Positions 1 to 6,611 are shown, counted from the first letter of the stretch. The stretch is DNA of 11,247 nt from Tannerella sp. (GCA_031277235.1 JAITMT010000363.1:1-11247), one strand, 5' to 3'. Notes: generated from the letters alone by a model not told the origin. Numbers and translations: made by a program.

Positions 1-1
1 T

Positions 2-67
2 CGCTCTTTGATGGCTGAAAAACAGGGGGGTAACTTTTTAAAAACGGATTTTTTGAAATATAAATAA
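2..67 (+). CDS. Possible C-terminal tail of a gene entering from the left
   Basis: Reading from base 2, the frame is open from the window edge to a TAA at 65-67 and gives 21 residues ending in FLKTDFLKYK. The two other plus frames stop within the first 18 bases. An internal ATG at 11 exists, but an 18-codon gene is unlikely, so this is better read as the end of a longer gene. The stretch is too short to assign a family, and an open frame of this length can occur by chance. Confidence 0.25.
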   Translation, partial: RSLMAEKQGGNFLKTDFLKYK

Positions 68-151
68 CTAAATATCAACAATATAAAAATGTGTCCGAAT
101 TTTAATCGGTCAATAGTGAAAAAATATTTAACATTTCATTGTTGAAAAACT

Positions 152-184
152 TTCTTGTTTTTGCGGGTATAAACAAGAAAAAAG
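152..184. repeat. Operator-like repeat, copy A, upstream of the WbqC gene
   Basis: This 33-base segment matches 1865-1897 at 29 of 33 positions. With base 151 it contains a perfect inverted repeat: TTTCTTGTTT (151-160) and AAACAAGAAA (171-180), separated by 10 bases. The arm centres are about two helical turns apart, which fits a dimeric DNA-binding protein. It lies just upstream of, and close to, the promoter-like box at 188-195, so bound protein would be expected to interfere with transcription. Type IV antitoxins of the AbiEi family are known to repress their own operon by binding inverted repeats, and an AbiEi-like gene lies downstream. That this protein binds here is inference. Confidence 0.6.
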
Positions 185-187
185 TTG

Positions 188-195
188 TACCTTTG
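188..195 (+). promoter_or_regulatory. Bacteroides-type -7 box (TACCTTTG) for the WbqC-led unit
   Basis: TACCTTTG matches the Bacteroidota primary sigma consensus TAnnTTTG exactly and lies 26 bases before the ATG at 222. A TTTG at 160-163 could act as the -33 element, although the 24-base gap is slightly longer than usual. The candidate -33 element lies inside the operator-like repeat. Confidence 0.6.
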
Positions 196-221
196 CATTT
201 TAAAATAAGAACGATTGTAAA

Positions 222-965
222 ATGACAAAAGTAGTTATACACCAACCATATTTTATCCCGTGGATGGGTTATTTTTCAAAACTTGTCTATGCCGACAAAT
301 TCATTGTTTTGGACAATGTAAAATACTCTGCACGACATTATTTGGATAGAACTCAAATCATTAATTCACAAGGAAATTTAATGTGGATTAAGTTGCCGAT
401 TGGAGAACCTATTCATAAAAAAATAGATGAAATTTATTTTTCAAATGCTAACGTCGTAAAAAAAATAATCCAAAACTTACATTCTTCTTATTCAAAAGCA
501 AGATTTTTCAAAAATAATATACCACATATTGAAAGCATATTAACAGATTCTTTTAATGAAAGTGATTTATTGTCGGAAATAAATATCAGTATAGGAATTA
601 AGATAATGGAATTACTTACTTTGAACGTTCCGCAAATTATCCGCAGCAGTCAATTTGAGGCAGTTGATGATGCCACTGATAGAATTATTATGCTTTGTAA
701 AGAAAATCAATGTGATACCATAATTGGAGGGTCTGTTAATGGTATAGAGATACATAATATTCAGAAATTAACAAATAATAATATTGCATTTTTACTACAG
801 GACTATTTCAATAATCACCCTGTTTACTACCAAACACGAAGAACGCAATTAGGTTTTGCAAAAGGATTATCCATTGTTGATTCTCTTTTTAACGAAGGAG
901 CAGAAAAAACAAAACTTTTACTTTATGACAAAAAAAATATTCCAATACAATATAAAACATTTTAA
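222..965 (+). CDS. WbqC-family protein
   Basis: A 247-residue protein of the WbqC-like family, whose members often sit in O-antigen, capsule or other glycan gene clusters. Their exact reaction is not established. The sequence shows the family's opening motif HQPYFIPWMGYF (residues 7-18), the conserved DNVKYSARHYLDRTQI stretch (31-46) and the C-terminal SIVDSLFNEG signature (217-226). Length is normal for the family and no signal peptide is visible, so it should be cytoplasmic. The ATG follows an A-rich leader with no Shine-Dalgarno, as is usual in Bacteroidota. The stop is 12 bases before the next gene, which suggests one transcript. The neighbours are not glycan genes but a membrane protein and a toxin-antitoxin pair, an unusual setting. 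The family call is firm; the biological role here is unknown. Confidence 0.88.
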   Translation: MTKVVIHQPYFIPWMGYFSKLVYADKFIVLDNVKYSARHYLDRTQIINSQGNLMWIKLPIGEPIHKKIDEIYFSNANVVKKIIQNLHSSYSKARFFKNNIPHIESILTDSFNESDLLSEINISIGIKIMELLTLNVPQIIRSSQFEAVDDATDRIIMLCKENQCDTIIGGSVNGIEIHNIQKLTNNNIAFLLQDYFNNHPVYYQTRRTQLGFAKGLSIVDSLFNEGAEKTKLLLYDKKNIPIQYKTF

Positions 966-977
966 ATCAAATAAAAT

Positions 978-1862
978 ATGAGTTTTAAAGAATTATTTGA
1001 AAAAGAGAATAAGTTTGAAGCGATAAGTTTTATACTTTTGGCTGCTGTAGCACTTACGGGATTTGTCATATCTATTTGCGACATATGGTGCGAAATTAAT
1101 TATTCTATTGTATGTGTTATGTTATTGACTGCAATTTCTATCCATTTATGTTTATCATTCTTTTCGCGACATATATTAAAAAAGAGTGATTTTGACAGGG
1201 GCTTGGATAGTTTAGGCGATAGAATTGTCGCTTCCGTTGGAGGAGTAAAAAAAAGAATTTTTGAAAATGCAGAAGATGCGGACAAATATATTGCAGAAAA
1301 AATTAGTACCGCAGAAAAAATAGTTTATGATTTGAATTGGCAAGATAGTTTAAGTGATAATAGAAAAATTCAACGCGATAATGAGGAACGAAAACGTTCC
1401 CAAGCGGCAATTAATGAAAGCATAAAAAGTTTTTGTTCTGTAAAACAACAAGGTTCAAACAAGAAAAAAGACAAAGAACCAATAGCATATAAAGAAATTT
1501 TCACTTTTCCATATAAAAGTAGGATAGATGCCTTGAAAGAGCATATTGCTTTTGGAGAAAACTATCATTGTGCATATTACGATACCAAAGATGAAAACAA
1601 TAACGAAAAAGAGAGGTTTCCTAAATTGCAATTTGTAATAATAGATGAAAAAGAAGTGATTTTTGTATCTTCACTTTATGCACCTAATTTATGTGCAATA
1701 CAAGATGAAAAAATTGTATCTATTTTTTGCAACTATTTTGAACAAGCGTGGGAATTGAGCAAAATAATAAAAAATGATGAAATGCCCTCTGCTGATACAA
1801 ATAAAATTATAGCAGAAATCGAGACAAAATATCCATTAATATTATGTTCAAAGTTAAAATAA
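978..1862 (+). CDS. Two-helix membrane protein of unknown function with a large cytoplasmic domain
   Basis: A 294-residue protein. Two hydrophobic helices (about 15-35 and 42-62) form a hairpin near the N-terminus. A charged, mostly cytoplasmic-looking region of about 230 residues follows, with a Lys/Glu-rich helical stretch at about 128-165. The C-terminal half (about 165-260) has alternating beta strands and helices (FPKLQFVIIDEKEVIFV at 204-220). It loosely recalls the PLD-like sensor domains that accompany some regulators and defence proteins, but no HKD motif is present, so phospholipase or nuclease activity is not supported. The gene starts 12 bases after the WbqC stop and is among the most AT-rich in the window. 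No family can be named with confidence. Its place between WbqC and the AbiE pair suggests co-transcription. Confidence 0.8.
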   Translation: MSFKELFEKENKFEAISFILLAAVALTGFVISICDIWCEINYSIVCVMLLTAISIHLCLSFFSRHILKKSDFDRGLDSLGDRIVASVGGVKKRIFENAEDADKYIAEKISTAEKIVYDLNWQDSLSDNRKIQRDNEERKRSQAAINESIKSFCSVKQQGSNKKKDKEPIAYKEIFTFPYKSRIDALKEHIAFGENYHCAYYDTKDENNNEKERFPKLQFVIIDEKEVIFVSSLYAPNLCAIQDEKIVSIFCNYFEQAWELSKIIKNDEMPSADTNKIIAEIETKYPLILCSKLK

Positions 1863-1864
1863 TA

Positions 1865-1897
1865 TTCCTGTTTTTACGGGAATAAACAAGAAAAAAA
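1865..1897. repeat. Operator-like repeat, copy B, upstream of the AbiEi-like gene
   Basis: The second copy of the repeat at 152-184, ending one base before the ATG at 1899. Its long dyad (1864-1873 against 1884-1893) keeps 8 of 10 arm matches. In RNA a nested hairpin can form between 1864-1870 and 1877-1883 (seven pairs, one G-U). Unlike copy A, it has no TAnnTTTG box between the repeat and the start codon. It may therefore act on the transcript or leader rather than on a local promoter, or be the remnant of a promoter that was lost. Confidence 0.6.
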
Positions 1898-1898
1898 T

Positions 1899-2618
1899 AT
1901 GACAGACACAATAAAAAATACAATAGAAAATTTTGATTACGGTTTCGTTTTTACGCCTGCCGATTTTCCTGTTGACCAACGCAAGCAAGCAACGGTAAAT
2001 AGAATATTAAACAATATGGTTGTTTCGGGGCAAATCCGCAAAATTTCCAAAGGTCGTTTTTACAAACCGAAAATGACTGAATTTGGCGAACTTCCCCCCA
2101 ATAATTACCAACTTGTTAAGGATTTGCTTGAAAAAAACGGGAAAATTATTGGCTATCTTACAGGATATACAGCATTTAACGAATTGGGATTAACTACGCA
2201 AGTGCCTTTTGCTTTACAAATTGGCGTAATTAATGAGAAAAAGGCAATCAAACGGAAATTTTACCGTATTAATTTTATCAAGCAACAAAACAAGATTACA
2301 AAAGAAAATATTTATCTTTTACAGTTGCTTGATTGTCTGCGTTTTTTCAAAAACATTCCCGATTCGATGCCCGATGAAACTTGTCGCAGATTACTTTTAT
2401 TACTAAAAGAATTAAAAAAAGAACAGCGAGAAGAAATTAAAAAATTGTCGCTCAAATACACACCACAAGCAACGGCACTTTTGGGCGCAATGCTCGAAAC
2501 GCTGAATCTGAAAGAAAATACAACCGAAATGTTGAATACATTAAATCCGCAAACATTTTATAAATTAGGGATTTCTGAAAATATATTGTTTAATCAAAAA
2601 AAATGGAACATAAAATGA
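1899..2618 (+). CDS. AbiEi-like type IV antitoxin (DUF6088-type)
   Basis: A 239-residue protein resembling the DUF6088/AbiEi antitoxin group. Its N-terminus is a probable winged helix-turn-helix (about 1-58) with a helix containing ATVNRILNNMVVSGQIRKI and a wing ending in KGRFYKPK. A mixed alpha/beta domain follows, and the C-terminus is Lys/Leu-rich and helical. In type IV systems the antitoxin counters the toxin without a stable toxin-antitoxin complex and also represses its own operon. The stop codon overlaps the start of the nucleotidyltransferase gene (ATGA at 2615-2618), the classic layout for AbiEi followed by AbiEii. The gene begins 36 bases after the membrane protein and directly follows the operator-like repeat. 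Assignment rests on the N-terminal fold and the partner gene. Confidence 0.85.
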   Translation: MTDTIKNTIENFDYGFVFTPADFPVDQRKQATVNRILNNMVVSGQIRKISKGRFYKPKMTEFGELPPNNYQLVKDLLEKNGKIIGYLTGYTAFNELGLTTQVPFALQIGVINEKKAIKRKFYRINFIKQQNKITKENIYLLQLLDCLRFFKNIPDSMPDETCRRLLLLLKELKKEQREEIKKLSLKYTPQATALLGAMLETLNLKENTTEMLNTLNPQTFYKLGISENILFNQKKWNIK

Positions 2619-3568
2619 AACTGCATACAGACAACGAGAGATTTTCAACACTTATAAATTTCACTTCGGAACATTTTCAGATTTCGCAAACTTTTATCGA
2701 AAAAGATTATTGGATAACTCGTGCTTTGCAACGAATGTCGCAAAATCCCAATGCAGAAAAAGTCGTTTTTAAAGGCGGAACTTCGCTCTCAAAAGCATAT
2801 CGCTTAACAAATAGATTTTCGGAAGACATTGATATTGCTGTTATTGACGCAAATTCTTTTTCGGAAAATCAACTAAAAATGTTAATCAAACGACTTGCCA
2901 AAGATATGGCAACTGATTTGGAAGAAAAAGTTGTACAGGGCGAAACAAGCAAAGGATCACGCTTTTACAAAGCGATTTATTTGTACCCAAATTTGGTAGG
3001 ATTAACTTCACCCACGGTAAAAGCAGGACAACTTTTGATAGAAATCAATACTTATGGAAATCCATATCCTTATGTAAAACAAGAGATTATTTCTTTTATC
3101 GCAGATTATTTAACGGTTATAAATCGGCAGGATTTGATAGAAGAATACGAATTAAAACCATTTTCAGTCAATGTTTTAGACAAGCGGCGCACAATCGCAG
3201 AAAAATTAGTATCACTCATTCGTTTTTCTTTTGAAGAAGACACACAGAAAGCAGTTGCGGCAAAAATCCGACATTTCTACGATTTGTACTACTTGACAAA
3301 TGATGAGGAGTGTGCAGAATACATTAACTCTACTGATTTTCAGAAAGATTTATCCGAATTGCTAATCCACGACCAACAAGAATTTGACAAGCCGACAGGT
3401 TGGCAAACAAAAACGGTCAAAGATTCACCACTATTAAAAGAATTTTCAACTTTTTGGACAGGTTTACGTTCAATATATCAGTTGGAATTGACACCGTTAG
3501 CATTTTCGGAAATCCCCAATGAAAAGTTGGTAGCGGAAAGTTTTATCAGAATAATAGAAAAATTATGA
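2615..3568 (+). CDS. AbiEii/AbiGii-type nucleotidyltransferase toxin
   Basis: A 317-residue protein of the nucleotidyltransferase AbiEii/AbiGii toxin family (DNA polymerase beta superfamily). Visible motifs, numbered from the ATG at 2615, are EKDYW (29-33), the nucleotide-binding GGTSLSKAYR (54-63), and RFSEDIDIAV with paired catalytic acids D71 and D73. There is also a conserved E196-K197 in RRTIAEKL and a late RHFYDL (219-224). All elements of an active enzyme appear present. Family members transfer nucleotides to tRNA or other targets and halt growth until phage infection is aborted. Another ATG lies 12 bases upstream at 2603. The start at 2615 is preferred because it makes the 4-base ATGA overlap with the antitoxin stop and because the MKLH start looks typical of the family. 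The toxin needs the preceding antitoxin gene. Confidence 0.9.
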   Translation: MKLHTDNERFSTLINFTSEHFQISQTFIEKDYWITRALQRMSQNPNAEKVVFKGGTSLSKAYRLTNRFSEDIDIAVIDANSFSENQLKMLIKRLAKDMATDLEEKVVQGETSKGSRFYKAIYLYPNLVGLTSPTVKAGQLLIEINTYGNPYPYVKQEIISFIADYLTVINRQDLIEEYELKPFSVNVLDKRRTIAEKLVSLIRFSFEEDTQKAVAAKIRHFYDLYYLTNDEECAEYINSTDFQKDLSELLIHDQQEFDKPTGWQTKTVKDSPLLKEFSTFWTGLRSIYQLELTPLAFSEIPNEKLVAESFIRIIEKL

Positions 3569-3591
3569 AAGGGAGAACGAGTAAAAGACCG

Positions 3592-3720
3592 ACGTATAAC
3601 GGGCGGTTTCACGCAAGCGGGGGGGTAACTCGCCCGAAAGTCAGTGCGATTTCGGAAGTTTTGCGCCCGTGCGAGCAGCAGTGAACCCCCCGCCTGCGTG
3701 AAGCCGCCACCACGTTAACA
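3592..3720. other. attC-like GC-rich imperfect inverted repeat
   Basis: A long interrupted inverted repeat begins 24 bases after the toxin stop. The inner arms TTCACGCA(A/G)GCGGGGGG (3608-3624 against 3686-3702) match at all but one position. The outer arms GGGCGGT and GCCGCC pair imperfectly with unpaired extra bases on one side. The ends carry AAC (3598-3600) and GTT (3714-3716). This resembles an integron attC site, which has RYYYAAC and GTTRRRY ends, imperfectly paired arms with extrahelical bases and a variable loop. Its length of about 128 bases is within the known attC range. The end motifs fit only in part (GTATAAC and GTTAACA), and no integrase gene is visible. It could instead be a dispersed Bacteroidota repeat or act as a terminator. 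Confidence 0.45.
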
Positions 3721-3860
3721 ACAAGCGGCGGACAGTGGCGGCGCATTTTGCAAGCGGGAAAAGAGCGCAGTCTGACAACACAGTGAAATTGTGAAAGGAA
3801 AAGTGGCAAAAATGGGACAAAGACATTTTACAAAAAGTCGGCTTTTACCGTGTTCGTATA
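3721..3860. other. Intergenic remainder between convergent toxin and SDR genes
   Basis: The first ~50 bases stay GC-rich (two similar AGCGGCGGACAGTGGCGG-like words). The rest becomes AT-rich up to the SDR stop at 3861. A small hairpin, AAAAG-TCGG-CTTTT (3833-3846), could weakly end the minus-strand SDR transcript, but the stem has only five pairs and no long T-run. No gene is supported on either strand here. Confidence 0.3.
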
Positions 3861-4670
3861 TTAAATTTTCTTTTTCCCTGCCAGACAACCGCCATCACAA
3901 ATAATATCAACGCCTGTCAAATATCCCGCTTTTTCGCTTGCACAAAAAGCCAATAAATCAGCGATTTCTTCAACTTTTCCTGTGTGTTTTATGGCACAAT
4001 ATTTCAAATAATTGTCGGCGTTTTCTTTTTCGAGTTCGCCCATTGGCGTTTCAAATGTACCCGGAGTAACCGACACGACACGAGCGCCTTTTTGTCCAAA
4101 TCGTGCGGCATCGGTTTTGGCAAACCATATTACAAAATTCTTTGAAATACAATAGGCTAAAAATGGACGCAGTTTTTTAGGAAACAAATTTACCCGTTGC
4201 ATCATTTTTTTGAAAAATTTATCAATGTTTGTTCGGCTGTATTTATAACTTCCTGTCGGCATAATGAATTTTGGAGCCAAATATCCCGATATCGAAGATA
4301 CATCTACTACGCACGAGCCTCGTCCCATTTTGTCGTAAAATGCGTTGTTGATATTTATTGTTCCGAGCGCATTGGCTTCCATAATTTGGCGGGCTTCGCC
4401 CATATTCGGCGACATTCCCGCAGCGTGAATTACCGAAACAATTTTTCCGATACTTTTGGCGTGTTCTGCCAATTTGTTTACCGATTGACTGTCGGAAATA
4501 TCGCAAGGAAATACCTCTGCTTCAATACTTTCCGATCGGAGTTCCTGCAAAGTAGTTTCCAATTTTTTGACACTTCGCCCCACAATAATGTGGTGTTCTT
4601 TTCCCAATATTTTGGCAGTTGCCAAGCCCATTCCACTATCGCCGCCTGTGATTACGCATACTGTTTTCAT
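3861..4670 (-). CDS. SDR-family oxidoreductase with an enlarged active-site loop
   Basis: A 269-residue NAD(P)-dependent short-chain dehydrogenase/reductase. The Rossmann motif TGGDSGMG is at residues 8-15, HAAG replaces the usual NNAG (82-85), and the helix Asn is N100. The catalytic set is probably S126, Y173 and K177 (YCISK). Ser and Tyr are 47 residues apart rather than the usual ~13, because a basic helical insert (about 131-168) lies between them. Comparable inserts are known in the 3-alpha-hydroxysteroid dehydrogenase/carbonyl reductase group of SDRs, so the substrate could be a bulky ketone or alcohol, but this is not shown. Its ATG overlaps the stop of the upstream SDR gene by one base (TGATG), which implies translational coupling. 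Cytoplasmic, with no signal peptide. Confidence 0.88.
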   Translation of the reverse strand: MKTVCVITGGDSGMGLATAKILGKEHHIIVGRSVKKLETTLQELRSESIEAEVFPCDISDSQSVNKLAEHAKSIGKIVSVIHAAGMSPNMGEARQIMEANALGTININNAFYDKMGRGSCVVDVSSISGYLAPKFIMPTGSYKYSRTNIDKFFKKMMQRVNLFPKKLRPFLAYCISKNFVIWFAKTDAARFGQKGARVVSVTPGTFETPMGELEKENADNYLKYCAIKHTGKVEEIADLLAFCASEKAGYLTGVDIICDGGCLAGKKKI

Positions 4671-5491
4671 CAGTTATAATTTTTGATTTTATTTCTCATT
4701 TTTTTTATTTGACCGTTAATCATTTTGCATGCAAAATTCGGATTGAGGCGGTAAAGTAAATTCATCATTTTAGCATCTTTTCCCACAAAAATGCGGGATT
4801 TATTATGTTCTACGCCATCGAAAATCGTTTTTACAGCCACAGACGGCAAAGTCATTCCTTTGGGCGCTTTATCGCAATTTGAAGCGCTGACACCGCTTAA
4901 ACCCGAATTAATTTTAATGTCGGTAAAAATTGCGCCCGGGAAAACGGTTGTTACGCAAACATTTGTTTCTTCCAATTCGGCAGCCAAACTTTCGGACATT
5001 ATTTTTACAGCCGCCTTCGATGCACCATAAATTGATTGTTCGGGAAACGGCATAAAACCGCCCATACTCGAAACATTGACAATATGCGCTTCAGGACGAG
5101 TGAGCAAATGCGGTAAAAATGCTTTTATCAAATAAAGCGTTCCGTAAAAGTTAATGTCAAAAACCTTTTTAACGGTTTCAAAACTCATATCATTCAATTG
5201 CTCGAAAGGTTGCATAATTCCTGCGTTGTTAATAATTCCGTCCACTCGACCAAACACAGAAACGATTTTGTCTGCCAATCCGTCAATGTGTTCTTTTTGT
5301 GTGATGTCGATAACAAATGTCGCCAATGCGTTTTTTTTCGTTCCTGACAGTTCTACAGTTTTTTGCAAAGCCGTTTCGTTGATGTCTAATGCGATAACAT
5401 TATTTCCCCTTTCTAAAAGGTTCAAAACCATTTCACGCCCCATACCGTTACCGCCACCGGTAACAATGATTGTTTTATTTTTTAAAATCAT
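4670..5491 (-). CDS. Classical SDR-family NAD(P)-dependent oxidoreductase
   Basis: A 273-residue classical short-chain dehydrogenase. It has the cofactor motif TGGGNGMG (11-18), NNAG (88-91), N114, catalytic S142, and YGASK with Y155 and K159, so the full catalytic tetrad is present at normal spacing. The C-terminal ~40 residues are basic (GQIKKMRNKIK), a feature of some SDRs that associate with membranes or act on lipids. It is the first gene of a two-gene minus-strand operon with the other SDR and diverges from an AraC-type regulator that probably controls it. Substrate unknown. A promoter-like box lies 40 bases upstream of its start. Confidence 0.92.
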   Translation of the reverse strand: MILKNKTIIVTGGGNGMGREMVLNLLERGNNVIALDINETALQKTVELSGTKKNALATFVIDITQKEHIDGLADKIVSVFGRVDGIINNAGIMQPFEQLNDMSFETVKKVFDINFYGTLYLIKAFLPHLLTRPEAHIVNVSSMGGFMPFPEQSIYGASKAAVKIMSESLAAELEETNVCVTTVFPGAIFTDIKINSGLSGVSASNCDKAPKGMTLPSVAVKTIFDGVEHNKSRIFVGKDAKMMNLLYRLNPNFACKMINGQIKKMRNKIKNYN

Positions 5492-5530
5492 ATTTTTTTA
5501 TTTTAAGAATTAATAATAAATTTGACGATG

Positions 5531-5538
5531 CAAAAGTA
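5531..5538 (-). promoter_or_regulatory. Bacteroides-type -7 box (TACTTTTG) for the SDR operon
   Basis: Read on the minus strand this is TACTTTTG, an exact match to TAnnTTTG, 39 bases upstream of the SDR start at 5491. A TTG at 5561-5559 (minus) lies 20 bases further up and can serve as the -33 element. Confidence 0.6.
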
Positions 5539-5566
5539 CAGCGCAAATTTATACTGCACAAGGTTA

Positions 5567-5586
5567 AATTGCCGCTATTATTGGTC
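5567..5586 (+). repeat. Direct repeat copy 1, candidate AraC-family operator
   Basis: Twenty bases beginning AATTGCCG and ending ATTGGTC. They match 5652-5671 at 18 of 20 positions. The copy lies just upstream of the SDR -33 element, where an activator of the SDR operon would be expected to bind. AraC-family proteins bind asymmetric direct repeats. Confidence 0.55.
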
Positions 5587-5616
5587 TATATTTAGTATTG
5601 TAGAATATAATACGAT

Positions 5617-5625
5617 ATATTGACC
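5617..5625 (-). repeat. Inverted partial copy of the ATTGGTC operator motif
   Basis: ATATTGACC here is the reverse complement of GGTCAATAT. It mirrors GGTCTATAT at 5583-5591 with one mismatch, so a third half-site in inverted orientation lies between the two direct repeats. It is short, and in AT-rich DNA it could be chance. Confidence 0.3.
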
Positions 5626-5651
5626 TATTTGCGAAAATTTGACGATAGGAA

Positions 5652-5671
5652 AATTGCCGTTAATATTGGTC
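5652..5671 (+). repeat. Direct repeat copy 2, candidate AraC-family operator
   Basis: The partner of 5567-5586, shifted by exactly 85 bases, about eight helical turns, so both copies face the same side of the DNA. It sits about 40 bases upstream of the promoter-like box of the regulator gene, in a position suited to autoregulation or looping. Confidence 0.55.
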
Positions 5672-5710
5672 GTTTTTTCGCATTATGCAATTTAGTACGA
5701 AAATTATACC

Positions 5711-5718
5711 TATTTTTG
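5711..5718 (+). promoter_or_regulatory. Bacteroides-type -7 box (TATTTTTG) for the AraC-type gene
   Basis: An exact TAnnTTTG match 23 bases before the ATG at 5742. Transcription from it would begin downstream of the alternative ATG at 5685, so it supports 5742 as the real start. No clear -33 TTTG is present, as is common for activated promoters. Confidence 0.5.
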
Positions 5719-5741
5719 CAAAATTACAAATATCAAAAAAT

Positions 5742-6611
5742 ATGGAAAAAGTGATTTCTTTTCTAAATTGGCGGGAAAAATTTGAAGATTTGGACATTGA
5801 TTCCATCGGCAGGGATTTTATTCTGCTTGAAGAAAATCTGTTTAAATCCACTTCCGATTATCCATTCAAAATAGATGTTACGGCTGTTATTATTTGCGTT
5901 AAGGGAACGATAGAATGTTCTATCAATCTAAAACCCGTCAAGGCTGTTGCACCCTGTTTTCTTGTGCTTTTGCCCGAACAGATTTTGGAACACGAATCAG
6001 TCAGCAACGATTTTTCGGGTTATATGATTGCAATGTCGAAAAAGTTTACCGACAATTTATTGCCCAATGCGCAGGAACAACTTCCTTTGTTTCTTTCTGT
6101 TCGAGAGAAACCTGTTGTTGAATTGGACGGGGAAGGTTTGGAGGGAATGGTCAGTTACTATAATATGCTGAAAAGGATTGTGAAAGTGAGAGAAAATCCT
6201 CACAGACTGGAAGTTGCAAGGTATCTTACATTGGCATTTTTTTACGGAATCGGTTTTAGTATCCACAAAACGGATAGCGGTAAAAAATCCACGCATTACG
6301 AAAAATTGGTTGAAAAATTTATGAACCTGGTGCAAATTCACCACAAACAAGAGCGAAGTTTGGAATTTTACGCCGACAAAATACACCTCACGCCGAAACA
6401 TCTTGCCAAAGTTATCAAGGAAACAACAAACAAAACGGCAAATAACTGGATTGACGAACACGTTATTTTAGAAGCCAAAGCCCTGTTGAAGTCCACGAAT
6501 ATGACCACTCAACAAATCAGCGGGGAATTGAATTTTTCAGACCAATCGTTTTTTGGAAAATATTTTAAGCGACAGACGGGAATGTCGCCGCGGGAGTATA
6601 AGGGAAAATAA
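5742..6611 (+). CDS. AraC-family transcriptional regulator
   Basis: A 289-residue regulator. The N-terminal half (about 1-170) is a probable cupin-like effector domain with repeated beta strands (VTAVIICVKGTIECSINL, 46-63). The C-terminal ~100 residues form the AraC DNA-binding domain. Its first helix-turn-helix is at about 206-229 (SLEFYADKIHLTPKHLAKVI), the second at about 255-280 (ISGELNFSDQSFFGKYFKRQTG), and the ending GMSPREY (280-286) is typical. An in-frame ATG at 5685 would add 19 residues. It is rejected because a promoter-like box lies between the two starts and the added residues do not resemble the family. The gene diverges from the SDR operon, with repeated candidate operators between them, so it probably activates that operon in response to a small molecule. 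Confidence 0.9.
   Translation: MEKVISFLNWREKFEDLDIDSIGRDFILLEENLFKSTSDYPFKIDVTAVIICVKGTIECSINLKPVKAVAPCFLVLLPEQILEHESVSNDFSGYMIAMSKKFTDNLLPNAQEQLPLFLSVREKPVVELDGEGLEGMVSYYNMLKRIVKVRENPHRLEVARYLTLAFFYGIGFSIHKTDSGKKSTHYEKLVEKFMNLVQIHHKQERSLEFYADKIHLTPKHLAKVIKETTNKTANNWIDEHVILEAKALLKSTNMTTQQISGELNFSDQSFFGKYFKRQTGMSPREYKGK

Noticed and set aside
25..35. The word GGGGGGTAACT shared by 25-35 and the attC-like element at 3620-3630
   Set aside because: Only 11 bases agree and the flanks are unrelated, so it is not treated as a second attC-like site.
3565..3684. A 39-codon reading frame whose ATG overlaps the AbiE toxin stop (ATGA)
   Set aside because: The overlap looks like coupling, but the frame runs through the left arm and loop of the attC-like element and its product is low in complexity and resembles no family. 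It is probably chance.
3609..3826. Two overlapping minus-strand frames of 61 and 66 codons
   Set aside because: They lie across the GC-rich inverted repeat and give Arg/Cys/His-rich products with no protein-like pattern.
3833..3846. Hairpin AAAAG-TCGG-CTTTT as terminator for the SDR operon
   Set aside because: Only five mostly A-T pairs and no adequate T-run follow. It is noted within the intergenic entry but not called as a terminator.
4197..5513. Plus-strand frames opposite the two SDR genes
   Set aside because: They are shadows of genes with intact catalytic motifs on the other strand.
5685..5741. Upstream ATG for the AraC-family gene
   Set aside because: A promoter-like box (5711-5718) lies inside the extension and the 19 extra residues are not typical, so 5742 is preferred.
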